From contig JAGFBZ010000342.1 of assembly GCA_018398805.1 (NCBI GenBank), positions 1,138,001 through 1,202,000 of the forward strand: a stretch of DNA of 64,000 bases, given 5' to 3'. The notes beneath the pieces are model-generated. The model did no database searches, was not told the DNA's origin, and was given only the letters and a program-made list of their open reading frames with translations. Shown in pieces: positions 45,182 through 57,702 of this stretch. A program made the translations under genes and the position numbers. The stretch comes from Hirundichthys speculiger. Taxonomy: Eukaryota; Chordata; Actinopteri; Beloniformes; Exocoetidae. Position 1 is the first letter of the stretch. Each line of letters begins with the position of its first letter.

Positions 45182-45761
45182 CTGAGGCAGAGAGAGAGAG
45201 ACGAGTCATTAGCACATCACATAACCGCGCTGCATGCAGGATGTTTTTTAAGGATTAAGGTGCTTGCATCCTTCCTACCCCACTCTGCTTCATCCTTTCT
45301 GAAGCTTAGGAGGATATTTCAGAGTTTGTTTTTTAATTAGTGAGCAGGGCACCTGTTCATCGTCTCACCAACTCTGGATGTAAAGAACACGACGTTCCCT
45401 GAAGGTCACCGGGATCTCGCTAACTCAGAGCGGTTACGTCACTGCACAAACATGTGATCAGAGCTTCTCGCGTCCCTGGATACGAGAGGCTCAGAGCTCC
45501 CTGGACCTCCGGGACTCTGGCAGCGATTTATAATCCTGCGTGGCTATAGGAACATCTGGGAAGGTTACTACAAGAGTCCACCACCACTTTCATATCATCA
45601 CTTTAGAAGATTTCTGATAACGAGGCAAACAGTAAACGCTTCTAAATTCGGCAATTAATTACCACGCGTGAACTTTATACAGCAAAGGTTGCGCGGTCGG
45701 ATAAAAGAAAGCAAAAGCATTTAAGAATGAGTAGCCAGCAGCTGTCTGGAGAGTTTTAGAT

Positions 45762-46427
45762 CAGGGGTGTCACTCATTTCCACTGAGGGCCACATCAGCA
45801 TCATGGTTTCCCTCGAAGGGCCAGATTGACAACATGAATGTAACAAAATGCAATGTAAATCAAAATAAATTAAACTACACCTTATTATAAATGTTAAATA
45901 ATGGTTTCTGTATTTATTATGTATTCAAGTTTCAAATATTTCAGTCATTATTATATTAAACTCAGGGTTTGTGGTTGTAAGAGTATCCATTATCTTGGTT
46001 TCAGAAGCGGAAGCGGTTCTTTGTTTTTCTTGCAGGCTAAATTTAGCATACTTAGCTCCGTGTTTGCTGTCAAAATGCCGACGTAGATTAAACTCTTTCA
46101 CGACTGACACACATTACACAAAAGTTACACTTTTGTGCATCAATTTTTCTTTTCTTGGACATGTTGGGGTTGGTTAGTAAAGGTTTTTTTTTAAAGTCCA
46201 TCAGTTCTGAAAAATCGTCTTGCTCATAGCTGCTGTTATCGTTGTGGGTAACGACGAAATGCATGATGGGAGATGTAGTTTATTGACAATATGTGCTTTA
46301 AAGCAGTGTAAGCTTATTTTAAATTTTAAAATATTGGCTTAAAACCTAAGCCAATAATACCCAAGCTCTTGAGGGCCACATAAAATGACGTGACGGGCCA
46401 CATTTGGCCTTGTGTTTGACACATGTG
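45762..46427 (+). mobile_element. hAT element, family F, copy 4
   Basis: CAGGGGTGTCACTCATTTCC ... TGTTTGACACATGTG, flanked by ttttagat (45754-45761) and gtttagag (46428-46435), 6 of 8. Unlike its sisters it lost the GGCCCGCGGGCC palindrome near the right end. It keeps the clearest transposase remnant. Confidence 0.88.
46021..46165 (-). pseudogene. hAT (Charlie-like) transposase N-terminal remnant
   Basis: The minus strand reads MSKKRKIDAQK (from about 46165) and, after a short deletion and frameshift, EFNLRRHFDSKHGAKYAKFS followed by LQEKQRTASASE. The M-S-K-K-R-K start and the F-N-L-x-R-H-F-x-x-K-H finger end are typical of hAT transposases related to the GTF2IRD2/Charlie group. The middle of the zinc finger and the whole catalytic part are absent. 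Confidence 0.65.
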
Positions 46428-46435
46428 GTTTAGAG

Positions 46436-47741
46436 GTTTTTTTTTTTTTTTTTTTTAATTTTTGTCCATAAAGCATCCTGAAAAGGTAAATTATGCAGCA
46501 TTAGACAACCTGGTTTACTCTGGACATGCAGCTGTAATCAACAGAAGCAGAGCGGCTGCAGGAGATGTGCAGCGTGGAGCAGATTGACTGCTTCTGCTAG
46601 AGCAGCCATTTAGCCTCATCAAATGAACCAGTGATGAGTCATAGGGCAGGGTGTTTGTGGGGGAGAGGGGGGTGGTGGTGACAGAGAGGTGGGTACAAAG
46701 TAAGTGGATGTATGGACCTCGGAGAGCCGTCCGCCATCACAATACGAGACAAAGTTCGCCACAACGTGCATTGACAGGCGCAAACATCACGTCAGTTCGG
46801 TTGGTTCTTCCAGTGAAACCAGTCCAGGAGACGAATGCTGCCGGTTCAGGAATAACTCTGACAGGGAAAAGGGGTCTTTACGCAAACAGAAATCAAAATT
46901 CACTTAAGCAATATTAGTTCCCACGTTAGCGTAATGGATCGAGCTGCGTTGATGCGGGTTTTGTAAGCGATTAGAGGCGTCGGCGTGCGCCAGATGTTAA
47001 AACGTTTAAGTGTAGACGGGTTTCTGCAGTTTAATTGCTCAGGGAGCTTGTGCGCGTAGATTGATTCGATAGCTAGCTGCATGTGGCGACGGCCGAGATG
47101 AAAGACCTGCAGCTGGACTGTACGACGACTGAGCACGAGCGCGTGTTGGGGTGTGACGGGGGAAAACGCTGTTGCTGCACAGGACATCCATCAAATCCAA
47201 CTAAGGGAGGGATTTTTTTTTTTTTTGGGAAGGTGTTCAGGCAGATGTCACCATATGGAGCCGAGCCGCTGATATTTCAGACACATTTGAGCTGTGGCAC
47301 AGAGCTCTGAGCCCACGGACGTTTTCACCGCGTCCAATAAGTGCAGCACTCGTGAAGTTAAGGGGGAGCCGAAGTGACGTGGAAGAGGGTCCGTGTTTAA
47401 ACTTAAGAGAATTACATTAGTGAGGAAAAATGACAACGAAGAGCCGAGAGGAGATATATTCCATCCACACTTCCTCCAACTCCTCTTGTTACGAGAGCGT
47501 GAGAGTTCAAATTTATCCGTGACAGATGCGGAGTCAAGAGCACTAGAGTAGAATATGCACAGATGATGGAGAAATTACCGCCGTGAGCCTCTCTGAACTC
47601 TGGTCGGCGGGGCGCCTTTCCTGCCGGGCCTCCTTTCAACGTCCTTCACGCTTCACTTCAGCGAGAACAACAGCCAATCAGCTGAGCGCTCACTATGAAC
47701 CGTGCACCCGGTCCTGGATCCTTCGTCTCCAGCAGGGAGGC
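46436..47741. other. Intronic, nothing recognised
   Basis: T-rich tract at 46436-46456 and T13 at 47214. No repeat ends. Confidence 0.45.
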
Positions 47742-47749
47742 ATAACAGC

Positions 47750-48776
47750 TAGAGGTGCACGATTACTATCGGGTCGATAACAGGAAGTTATGACGTCATT
47801 CCGATAACTCCGATATCACGACGAATAGCCCCGATAACATATATATTTTTGTCAACATGGCAGTGTCTCGCTCCCTCTGAGCCTTGAATGACCGGCAGTG
47901 AATGTTACGTTCAAATAAGTTTGGCATAATCAGAAAAACGATTACTCAATAACGAAAATCAAGAATACCCCCTCATGCCAGAAAACAACTCGTTAACTTA
48001 GTCATAATTTTAGTAGTTGCTAACTTGAATCGATATTCGCAGTATTTTCCCTCATGTTACACATAAAAAAGTAAAAAAAGAAAAGGCTGAAAGAACGACT
48101 AGCAAATGAGGGAACATGGGAATTTACATTACACCTTGAATGCAGCCTGCAGCACAGCGCTGATCACAACAAACATGGCGGCGATGGCATGGAACTTCGC
48201 TAAAGTCTATTTGTGATTAATCCTCCAAGTGAATTCTACGAGGAGGGAAGCACAAGCTTTAATACGTAAAACCTGATCAGCCACCTACAACATAACAATC
48301 GCTTCCATGGAGTTTTGAAATCACGCTAACGCGAGCTAATGCTAACGTGCGCAAGCCAGCAGCAGTATTCCCTCCCCTCATCTCTCTCATCTAAAGCTTC
48401 CATGAGATAAAAAAACAAACAAAAAGGTATTAATTTAAATGAAACCACAAGTCAAAATCCTTTAAATGTTAATCTTTTTCAGTTTGTAATTCTGATGCAT
48501 GTATTTCCATCAGTTCAAGGAGCCTTTATTTTTATATCAGTCAGTAATGAACCTTATTTAAGTTAATGTGAGATATCAAATAGGTTTGTTTGATAGCTTA
48601 ACAAAAATGTTTGAGAGGCTTGACAATAGTTTTTCATTGGAAAAAATAAATATCTGTTCATTTAAACAGTCCAAACAATTTTTGATTTTGTTCATAGTAT
48701 TGATGTAATGATCTTAAGTATGTGTGTGTGTTATCGGTATCGGCCTTTAGGAGCTGAAAGTTATCGGTTATCCCTA
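47750..48776. mobile_element. hAT element, family G, copy 2
   Basis: TAGAGGTGCACGATTAC ... AAGTTATCGGTTATCCCTA, flanked by ataacagc (47742-47749) and ataaaagc (48777-48784), 7 of 8. Colinear with 6397-7510 but with a shortened right end (one 'ttatcggtatcgg' block missing). It carries the same MAA-type leader as the first copy, interrupted. Confidence 0.9.
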
Positions 48777-48784
48777 ATAAAAGC

Positions 48785-49755
48785 TCATTTATGGCACAAA
48801 CACGAGGTAAGAACGCCTCCCATCACAGGACGACCGTGCCGTCAGTCGCGGTGAGAGGAAGTTGGGTCGTAAGATGATGGGAGGTAGCTGATTCGGCGCC
48901 GCGTTAAAAAATGTTCCAAAGGCAGAAGATCAAACCTCCAGATGACGTACGGAGGAGAGGAAATGGAGTGAAACACCGACACTGGACGAGGGGAGGAAAT
49001 GCAGCGACTGCAGGGGGGTTTGGGGAGCAGGAGGCAGCTGGTGACGGCGTGCTCGTCTGGACGACCCAACAGAGCTCCCATATGCCAGACAGATGCCATG
49101 ATGGTGAGCAGTGACCAAGGACGCTGGCAATCGAGACGGCGCTGATTGGCTGAGGAGGATACTGCATGTAGAACACTGGCCTCTGAATGTCTGATTAATA
49201 ATCGGCACACGTTAACGACAAAACCCACCAACAAAAAACCCAGACTTGATTTAACTAGTACCTTAACTCATTCAGGTAGCTGTGAGCGGAGCTGAACGAC
49301 AGGTGGTGTGGGATCCGGCAGTTTGGCAGCCGTCGGTTTGTTTGACTGACTGCGGATGTGAGAGCGAGCGCTGGCCGGCGCGCCGTGTCCAGGTGGCGTT
49401 CTGCAAAACGCCGTGTAAAAGCGATGGATTTGAGCGAACGCTCGCGTGGCACTTTTAAGAGGCTGTCAGCGTCTGGTGCGTCGGAGAGCTGCCACTTCCT
49501 TGATCGAGGACCGAGAGGAAACGCCGAGTAAATCAGGTCATGGAATAAAAGGCGCATGGAGAGCAAATGAGTCGTTTTCAGTGAACACGCTTGGTTTCTG
49601 GACAATGAGGGATGTCGTAACTTTAAACCGACCCAAGAGGAACGACGAGGTTCATCTTCCTTTAACAACCATGAAGATCTCACATAAAACCTTACAGATA
49701 CAAAAACAAAAAAACCAAACCATCCCGAGAAAAAAAAAACAATACCTTCAGTAGG
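48785..49755. other. Intronic, nothing recognised
   Basis: Moderately GC-rich. No repeat ends or exons found. Confidence 0.45.
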
Positions 49756-50552
49756 ACCTCGCAATACGATATGTATCATGATACTTGGGTCACAATATCA
49801 CCGCGATATCGCAATATATTGCAATATCGCGGTATCACGATATATTACGATATTCTACCCAGTTAATATCAAAATTAAAAGTAGAGATGAAAAATCAAGT
49901 TGCTGTATATGTTCATCAGATGATATTGATCATTCAGAGGACAAACTGATTCAAAACTATTTGCTTCAAAACAACCTATTTATTGTTTATTATTAGTGTT
50001 TTTGCACATTTAAGTAACCATTACAACATACTGACAAAAAATAAAAAATAAAATATAATCAATATTAGGAGCTGAAAAATAGATATATTCGGCGGCCGAA
50101 AATCCGCTAACTGGAGCCGGAGCCCCCCGAGCCTAAATAATGTGTTTAAAATATGTTTAAAAACCGCAAAAAGTATCGAGGTACTGCAGCGAAACAAGAC
50201 AAAGGCTCAACTGTGGTCTTTCTGTTACCTTCACAGCCTCTGGTCTCTGAACCGTAGTAAAGAAACCGCTCTTTCATCTAACCTCGTTTTCATTCTGCCG
50301 TCCCACGACACACACACACAACATTACCCATAAGGCCACCTTCTTAAAGGGGCCAGGCTGGCTCACAGCATTTCTTTGGTGCGAGAGAACGCGCACAACA
50401 TCCTGTGATGTTTCCGCAATTTTTCTTGATTTTTTTTTCTTAATATATTATATTTTTTGAAAAAATCTGCGAATAACTAAAACCGCGGAACTTCAAGCGT
50501 GAATTGGCGAGGGATCACTGTGTTGCCAAATGGATTTTTTTTCACGCCCCTA
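49756..50552 (+). mobile_element. hAT-type MITE, family A, copy 4, split by Tigger-like element
   Basis: The left terminus is lost (starts at AGGACCTCGCAATACGAT). The right terminus TTTTTTTTCACGCCCCTA is intact. A Tigger-like copy sits at 50104-50520 inside it. Confidence 0.8.
50104..50520 (-). mobile_element. Tigger/pogo-like MITE, family B, nested copy
   Basis: Its right terminus is GGCGAGGGATCACTG, followed by TG where TA is expected. It matches 57703 and 60174 in reverse. About 60-70 bp at its other end, including that inverted terminus, is missing. The junction falls in a GAAAATC shared by both parents. Confidence 0.82.
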
Positions 50553-51767
50553 ACATCCATCCCCTCAGTCGTCGTCTGAGCTGCTGCTTTGTTACATCTT
50601 GTTTCGTTCTCCTGCTGCCTGCAACGTCCGTCTCCTTTCGACTCCAGTTAAAGCGCCAAACTTTGCACAAGTCAGTTCATCATCGGCGCATCTGCTGGAA
50701 CGGAGCAGCTTTCATGTCTGCAGCTCATGCCGTTTCAAGTCGAGTGTACTCGGCTGAGCGGAAACGAGGTCGGGCTTTTGGAGGAGTCCCTTCGGACCCG
50801 TCGGCAGGCGGCTCGGAGGAAGGGCTGGTCTCATCAGCGCCACGGCGAACTTGGCAGATGACTGTGGAAGCTCGTCATTTGAGCCGATGCTACGCCTGCA
50901 TGGGCGTCAACGCCGCCTGGAAAGTTCAACGTGGAATTGAAGTGTAAAACGCACGTCACATGCAGCGGCGACTCTGCCCTCGTCTGAGGCTGACGGAGAT
51001 GATGTCCTGCTGCATCCTGCTGCCCCCCCCACCCACCACCATGGCCGTCGGAGGACATCAGACACACTAGTGGGAGCAAACATGACAAGCCCACCGGCGC
51101 GGCTTCACGGAGTCATGAGGTCGCGAGCGCGCGGTGACGCGTCGAACACGAGTACCCGCGCTTTCCAGAGTTCTCCTGGAGGGTTCGCTCTCCTGGTGCC
51201 GCCGCACCCCTCCCCTGCCCCTCCCCCACCTGCAGGCCAGTGGGAGGGGTGGTGCATTTTAGCAGAACATGGACTGGCATCTGTGAAGTGCATGTCGTCC
51301 CTCGGTGGTGAAGGCGGTGGCGGGGGGCGAATGCCTATGCAGGCGTGCATGTTCTGCGGGTGTATGCAAAGTCAATAGTGGGGGGGCAGAAAACGTCCAT
51401 TAAAAGGCACCATCTCTAACGACTTGTAAATGAGGTATCGAGCCGCTGGAGGGTCAGTCACGCTGTCACAAAGCCCTGCAGCCCGGCGGGGGCTCTTCCT
51501 GTGTGTTTATGTGCCCTCTGCAGCCCCCCCCCTTTGTGAAGGCGAGGAATCAGCATTTGATGGCTCCAAAGTAAAGGCAGCAACCTGAAAATCTGTTAAT
51601 TGATGTTCTGGATAGAAAAGCCATTAAAAGACGGTACGGTGAGAAACTTTTACAAGTAGGAAAAGCCACGGAAGGACGACGTCCCACCCGCCGTGCGCCT
51701 GTGCTCGGCGGATTTCAGCCTCAAATTTACAATAATTGTTACTGCTGGCCTTTGGTTCGTTCTATCG
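50553..51767. other. Intronic, nothing recognised
   Basis: G/C-rich with short C runs (51024, 51230, 51525). No supported feature. Confidence 0.45.
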
Positions 51768-52171
51768 CACATGTGTCAAACACGAGGCCCGCGGGCCAAA
51801 TGTGGCCCGTCACGTCATTTTATGTGGCCCTAGAGAGCTTGGGCATTATTGGCTTAAATTTTAAACCAATATTTTAAGACTTAAAATAAGCTTACGCGGC
51901 TTTAAAGCGCATATTGACAATAAACTACATCTCCCATCATGCATTTCGTCGCTACCCACAACGATAACGGCAGCTATGAGCAAGACGATTTTTCAGAACT
52001 GATGGACTTAAGAAAAACCTTTTACTAACTAACCTCAACATGTCCAAGAAAAGAAAAATTGATGCACAAAGTATAACTTTTGTGTAATGTGTGTCAGTCG
52101 TGAAAGAGTTTAATCTAAGTCGGCATTTTGACAGCAAACACGGAGCTAAGTATGCTAAATTTAGCCTGCAA
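51768..52171 (-). mobile_element. hAT element, family F, copy 5 (truncated)
   Basis: Begins CACATGTGTCAAACACGAGG with the GGCCCGCGGGCC palindrome and stops abruptly after 'tttagcctgcaa', the middle of the family. The other terminus is missing. Confidence 0.82.
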
Positions 52172-54105
52172 CATTAAAACAGCTGTGCATGACCGAGCGC
52201 CCACAAACCTCAATGATCTAAGGACTCATCACGGCCAGAATTCCTCCATTATGATCACAAAGCCCAGAAAACCATTACTTCAATATTATCAGCGAAGGTG
52301 CTTCTCCAGTCTGTTTTCCACACGCTTCATCTGCATTGTAATTCAGCTCATTTTAAAGCACCGGGTCGGTTTTCCTTTTGTTCATAGAGGTTTACCAACT
52401 GCGTAACTGTTGGTCTGATTAATGGAGCCGACGGTGCCAGGAGGCGTCCGATGAGGAAACATCTTCACGGATCTCCTGTATGGATTCCCGACCAACATCA
52501 TTGACGCTCAAACTTCATTAACACGATTAACCCGACCGCGCTGGGATATCCATCTTTGAGGTTTAAGAGATGCATACGTGACAGAAAGAGAGGAGATGCA
52601 GGGCTTGTGTGTGATCACAGCAACAATAGCGGGTTGGAGGATTTAAAAGAAAAAAAAAAAAAGCCCCTGGGGGGCTCCGTGGGTAATTAAAGACTCCAGG
52701 ATCTCATCTGCAGCTCTCACTCTTCTGCAGGCCACTTCACAGCTGTTTTTCACACTCAAAACGATTCAATCGAGACCGAATGCACGCATTTGCAAACATC
52801 AGCTGAAGATCTAAACGCCGCTGCTCTCTTAACCCGGAGGGAGCGTATTGGAAACCAGGCTCGGGTCGATACGGCGCACTTAGGATCCAGGTGATTGATA
52901 ATAACGTCGTGGCCGGAGAGGTGACACACACTTCCGCGTTCATAATTGACTCGTGATTAGCAAACTGGAGCTTATTAGCTCGTAACTAATGAACTTTGCG
53001 TCGGTTAGCTGAGGCGACTGGACGAGGCAGTCGGTACCGAGCGGCCTGCCGGAGCTCGGATCAGTCACGCTGCTGACAGAAGACGCTGGCGGGAAGCAGC
53101 GGAGCGCGGCAGATAGCGCTGCTAACCACACAGCCGTCTCCCGCTCGAGCTGCCATGACAGACTCATTACATCCTGCACAGAGAAACATCCGCTCGGCCG
53201 CCGGGTTTGTATGTGCCGGTCAAAAATGGCTGCTGCACGCTCTTACCGTGCACCGAGAAAACATTGTTGAGCCCGCTGCCGTCCTTCACCTTCTATTTTT
53301 AACATTTGCATAGACGGACGGGCGTCATTGATCCTTCGCCGTCCGGGAACGTTGCTTGAAATTATAAAAGGGGGAATTATGGGCGACCATCTGACGCGAG
53401 CCGGCAAATTATCTCACGCGGCGGCGTTTTAAAATCGTGGCACATTATGGGGCCACGGCGAGGTCAGATGTGATCAGCTCTCCACTTTAATTCCTGGGGA
53501 TTACTGGTCGTCGTGACATCGCGCTGAAAGTCAAAGTGCAAATTATCACATGGAAGAGCCGACATCCCCCATCGTTGTTGCAACGACATGCTCGAGCAAA
53601 AAAAACCAAAAAAAAACGTATAACCCACAGTTAGACGGAGGTCTAAGAGTCTCAAACTGGTGGAGAAAACATGAAGAGGGTTAAAGGAAGAGGAGGAAGT
53701 GTGTCAGAGTGCGTCTGTGTGCCAGCGTGGCACGCTGCCATCTTAGAGAGGAGGGTTGATGCTGCCAGGACCGTTTAAGGACGCTGTAGTGCATCTGCTG
53801 AGCCTGAGGTGTCTGAGCATCAGGCCACGCTGTTGCAGGTAACGACCGCAGCAACACAAACCAGGTCCACAACCCGTCTGTCCGACTGTGACCTGCGCAT
53901 CCTCGCCGACGTTTCCAAATCCACATGGTTGCTACGGTAACCTACACACAGGAACAGGGGCTGGTGAAGCGCCTGTGCCGCTGTCGTTAACGGTCATGTG
54001 GAGCCGCGGTCCGGATCTTCTGGGGTTGAGGAGAGAGGCCCCGGATATCTGGGAGGCTCCTGCGGCGCCGCTTTGTCTCTGACACCCGTCTATGCCAGTC
54101 CGCGG
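52172..54105. other. Intronic, nothing recognised
   Basis: About 1.9 kb of unique-looking sequence. A14 run at 52649. Confidence 0.4.
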
Positions 54106-54452
54106 CAGGGTTATAGTAGTTTTGGATTTTCCATTAGTTTCAGTTTTTATTTAGTTTTTAGTTTAGTTTTCCCAAATTCAGTTCGTTTTAATTCATTTTT
54201 AGAGCAGTTTTGCTAGTTTTGAAATACTTAGTTTTTATTAGTTTCACTGTTAGCACTGAACTTTTTGAAGGCTATTGAATCACATAGTCGTGTTTACATT
54301 CTGGTCTCGATAAACATATTTATCAATGCGTCTTCCCTCTTGTGGTGTTCCTGCGTATTTACTGACCAGCAGCTATCTGGTCTCCATGGAAACAGTCCAT
54401 TCTAGTTGCTGTTTTCTCCCGTTCCTTCCCAACGCTGACTGGCCTGCAGCTG

Positions 54453-54726
54453 TAGCTTCTCTTTCCAGGGGGCTAGCTTAGGCTAGCTTATCCAGCTAGT
54501 CTTGGTTAGCTTCTCTTTCCAGGGGGCTAGCTTAGGCTAGCTTATCCAGCTAGTCTTGGTTAGCTTCTCTTTCCAGGGGGCTAGCTTAGGCTAGCTTATC
54601 CAGCTAGTCTTGGTTAGCTTCTCTTTCCAGGGGACTAGCTTAGGCTAGCTTATCCAACTAGTCTTGGTTAGCTTCTCTTTCCAGGGGGCTAGCTTAGGCT
54701 AGCTTATCCAGCTAGTCTTGGTTAGC
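54453..54726. repeat. 54-bp tandem repeat, five units
   Basis: Five nearly identical units starting 'tagcttctctttccaggggg' and ending 'ccagctagtcttggt', each with internal 'gctagctta' repeats. Only the fourth unit shows two changes. Confidence 0.95.
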
Positions 54727-54913
54727 CTTCTTGTGTGAGCTTTTCAAATGGACTTTCAGATTTGTGGGTTTTTTTCTCCTTCAGAAGTACTCCACACATT
54801 GTATCAACTGCTTCTACAACAAAGCACTTATTTTTATCGTTAACACAGTCATAGTCAAAGAAATCCCAAATAGGACTGTACCGCTTTCTCCCAACGATTA
54901 CCACAGACATCAC
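54722..54913 (-). pseudogene. BED-finger hAT transposase exon remnant
   Basis: Reads ...GRKRYSPIWDFFDYDCVNDK, then NKCFVVEAVDTMCGVLLKEK, matching the BED-domain start (R-S-x-I/V-W-x-x-F, then C-x-n-C-G-x-L-L-K). The second half (expected H...H) is replaced by KLTQEG and a stop, next to the 54-bp repeats. Non-functional. Confidence 0.6.
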
Positions 54914-54923
54914 TGCTGATCAC

Positions 54924-54935
54924 TTTTTTTTTTTT

Positions 54936-54966
<31 letters not shown>

Positions 54967-54968
54967 GG
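54924..54968. repeat. T22 followed by G23
   Basis: Pure T run (54924-54945) switching to a pure G run (54946-54968), inside element N. Confidence 0.95.
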
Positions 54969-55221
54969 TTGTTGTTGTACGGCAGAGCGAAATTAATAGA
55001 TTTCAAACGTTTATGAGGAAAAAAATTACAAACAGGAAAAACAAAAGACGTTCTTGATATTATTATAGTTCATTTTAGTTCATTTTATAAAACACATAAT
55101 ACAGTTTCAGTTAGTTATCGTTTAAAAAAAACTCATTTTTATTTTATTTCAGTTATTGAAAATGTTTCTTCAATTCTAGTTTTCGTTATTTCCTTCGCTT
55201 TCGTTAACGATAATAACCTTG

Positions 55222-55998
55222 ACGTGATGTCCGTGCACAAGGAACGAGCCGACATGTAAAAGGTTAGTTTCTAAAGTCATCGGTCTTGGGTCCGAACCAG
55301 CTGCCCTCCAACCAGAAGAATCAATCTCAGCTCCGCTCAAGTGTCACTGGGCAGGCTACCAGACCCCCCCATGGCCCCCCTCAGTCGTGGTGCCAGTTCA
55401 CAGCCCGGGCTGTGGTACAAAGGACATGCATGAAACCTGCGCCCAATCACAATGACCCGCTGTGGTGAACCAGAGAGGGTAAAAGCCGAGGTTAGTTACT
55501 TTCAGAAAGCTGTTTAAATTCTTCTTCGTGAGTCCCGATGCTCAGTTCTCACCCTACATGCGTAGTTCTTGCTTAGTCCGTATGTTGAACTTCCTCCTGA
55601 AGGAGAGAACCTCAGATCCCTCCCCTCTTCCAGACTGGAGAGCAGCAGTCGCCATGGAGGCCAATCAGAGCGAATGACATGGCTGACGCTGCTCTGAATC
55701 TGGCTGCCTGGGGCAACTATTACTGAGCTGCCGAGCTTCGGTAACGGCTCATTTATGACACCAACATGCTGATTACCTGAACCAGTGGCGGCCACTTCTA
55801 CCTGGCAGTTTACAGGCTACGGCGGAGCGGCGCCTTTAGGACAAATATAAAACAAACGCCTGCAGGCTCCACTCTTCCATGTTACTGGAGCAAAAGATGC
55901 TCAATATCTGCCTGAAAGTTAAAATTAAAAGTAAAAATAAAAAGATGCAGAGAAGCAGGTGTAATATGACTCAAGACAACAGTGGGGATGTTTTAAGG
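55222..55998. other. Intronic, nothing recognised
   Basis: No supported feature. Confidence 0.45.
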
Positions 55999-56612
55999 CA
56001 CATGTGTCAAACACAAGGCCCGCGGGCCAAATGTGGCCCGTCACGTCATTTTATGTGGCCCTCTAGAGCTTGGAAATTATTGGCTTAAATTTTAAACCAA
56101 TATTTTAAAATTTAAAATAAGCTTGCACCGCTTTAAAGCACATATTGACAATAAACTACATCTCCCATCATGCATTTCATTGTTACCCACAATGATAACA
56201 GCAGCTATGAGCAAGACGATTTTTCAGAACTGATGGACTTAAAAAAAACCTTTTACTAACTAACCCCAACATGTCCAAGAAAAGAAAAATTGATGCACAA
56301 AAGTATAACTTTTGTGTAATGTGACTCAGTCGTGAAAGAGTTTAATCTACATCGGCGTTTTGACAGCAAACACGGAGCTAAGTATGCTAAATTTAGCCTG
56401 CAAGAAAAACAAAGAACCGCTTCCGCTTCTAAAACCATGGTAAAGGATACTCTTACAACAAACCCTGAGTTTCATATAATAATGACTTAAATATTTGAAA
56501 CTTGAATACATAATAAATACAGAAACAATTATTTAACATTTATAACAAGGTGTACAATAAGGCAACCATGATGCTGATGTGGCCCTCAGTGAAAATGAGT
56601 CTGACACCGCTG
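55999..56612 (-). mobile_element. hAT element, family F, copy 6
   Basis: CACATGTGTCAAACACAAGG ... GAGTCTGACACCGCTG, flanked by ttttaagg (55991-55998) and gtttaagg (56613-56620), 7 of 8. Contains the GGCCCGCGGGCC palindrome and the decayed transposase start. Confidence 0.9.
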
Positions 56613-56620
56613 GTTTAAGG

Positions 56621-57700
56621 GAATAAAAAATCAATGATATTACTAACATAAATCTAAATCCAAATGCTCTTTATAAAGATGGATTAAACTTCACTGTGAC
56701 ATCAAACCTGTGCGTGCACTGTGATCACAGTCGAATACGTCCCTTTCAACCTACTTATTTCACATCTGCGCGTGCTCGTCGCGCCAACGTCACTTTCATA
56801 ACGCACGTGCCTCTTCATGAAACGGTATAAAAAATAAAAAAAAAACATCCGTCCATATGGTACGCATTGTGAGCTTTTACTAAAGAACAGCTTTAGGTGG
56901 AAAGGCACTTGAAAAAGAAATAAACCCCAAATGGATGAATATCCCTGCCTGCTTTCAGCCTCTTGGGACAATGCCACCCTCAAAGAGTGGTGTTAACCTT
57001 CAGTGCACTTATGGCTGCCTTAATGGTTTCTCAAGTGCCAGTGAACATTACAGTCCATCTGTTATATAATGCTGCAGAACTGGAGTACAGATTACAGCGA
57101 GCATGTTTCAATCCCCAGGAACGGATAATGAATAAAGAACGGAGACAAAATGGAGCAGATAGGAGCGACAAAAGTCAATTTTAAAAGAAGGCTGATGGTC
57201 TGCGTGAGTGAAAAGGGCTGGAGGAGGAGTGAAGGAGATCAGGGGGCAGAGCGAGGAGGAGCCCCGAGGCGGACTTCCTCTGGAAGAGGCGCTGATCCAG
57301 AGGGCGACCAAAGGTTGTTGCTTAAAACGTTTCCTGGCCGTCGCTGCTGCAGGATGACACTTTCCTCGCTGTCACGTTCGCAGCAGGTGCTCATGAATTT
57401 CTGCAGCAGCGTGCATCCTGCAAACAAACGGCTGCGCAGCGGTAGATCACCGGAGCAACCGGGTACCAAGGGAGCAGATGTAGCAGTAAATCCAGTCATC
57501 TGCTGCAGCCGGGAACAGAAGCTGTTCTGGACCAGTTCATCCATAATCACTTGATAACTGACTAATCAGTTCAGAACCTAAAAGTGGACATTGTACACCA
57601 CCCCCCCCGCACCCCGTCTCTGGGCTCAACCGAAGTGTTGCAATACTGGAATTGGTGTGTGATTAAGACAGAAGAAGAGCGGCCTCGACTAAGTAGTAAA
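56621..57700. other. Intronic, nothing recognised
   Basis: No repeat ends or exons found. Confidence 0.45.
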
Positions 57701-57702
57701 TA

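Larger units (their letters stand above)
54106..55221 (-). mobile_element. hAT-like element N with 54-bp internal repeat
   Basis: Ends CAGGGTTATAGTAGTTTTGG and GTTAACGATAATAACCTTG are inverted with respect to each other, and the arms are dense in TTTTAGTTTAG-type motifs. It contains a BED-finger remnant on the minus strand, five 54-bp tandem units and a T22G23 run. The flanks do not show a convincing duplication. Confidence 0.65.
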
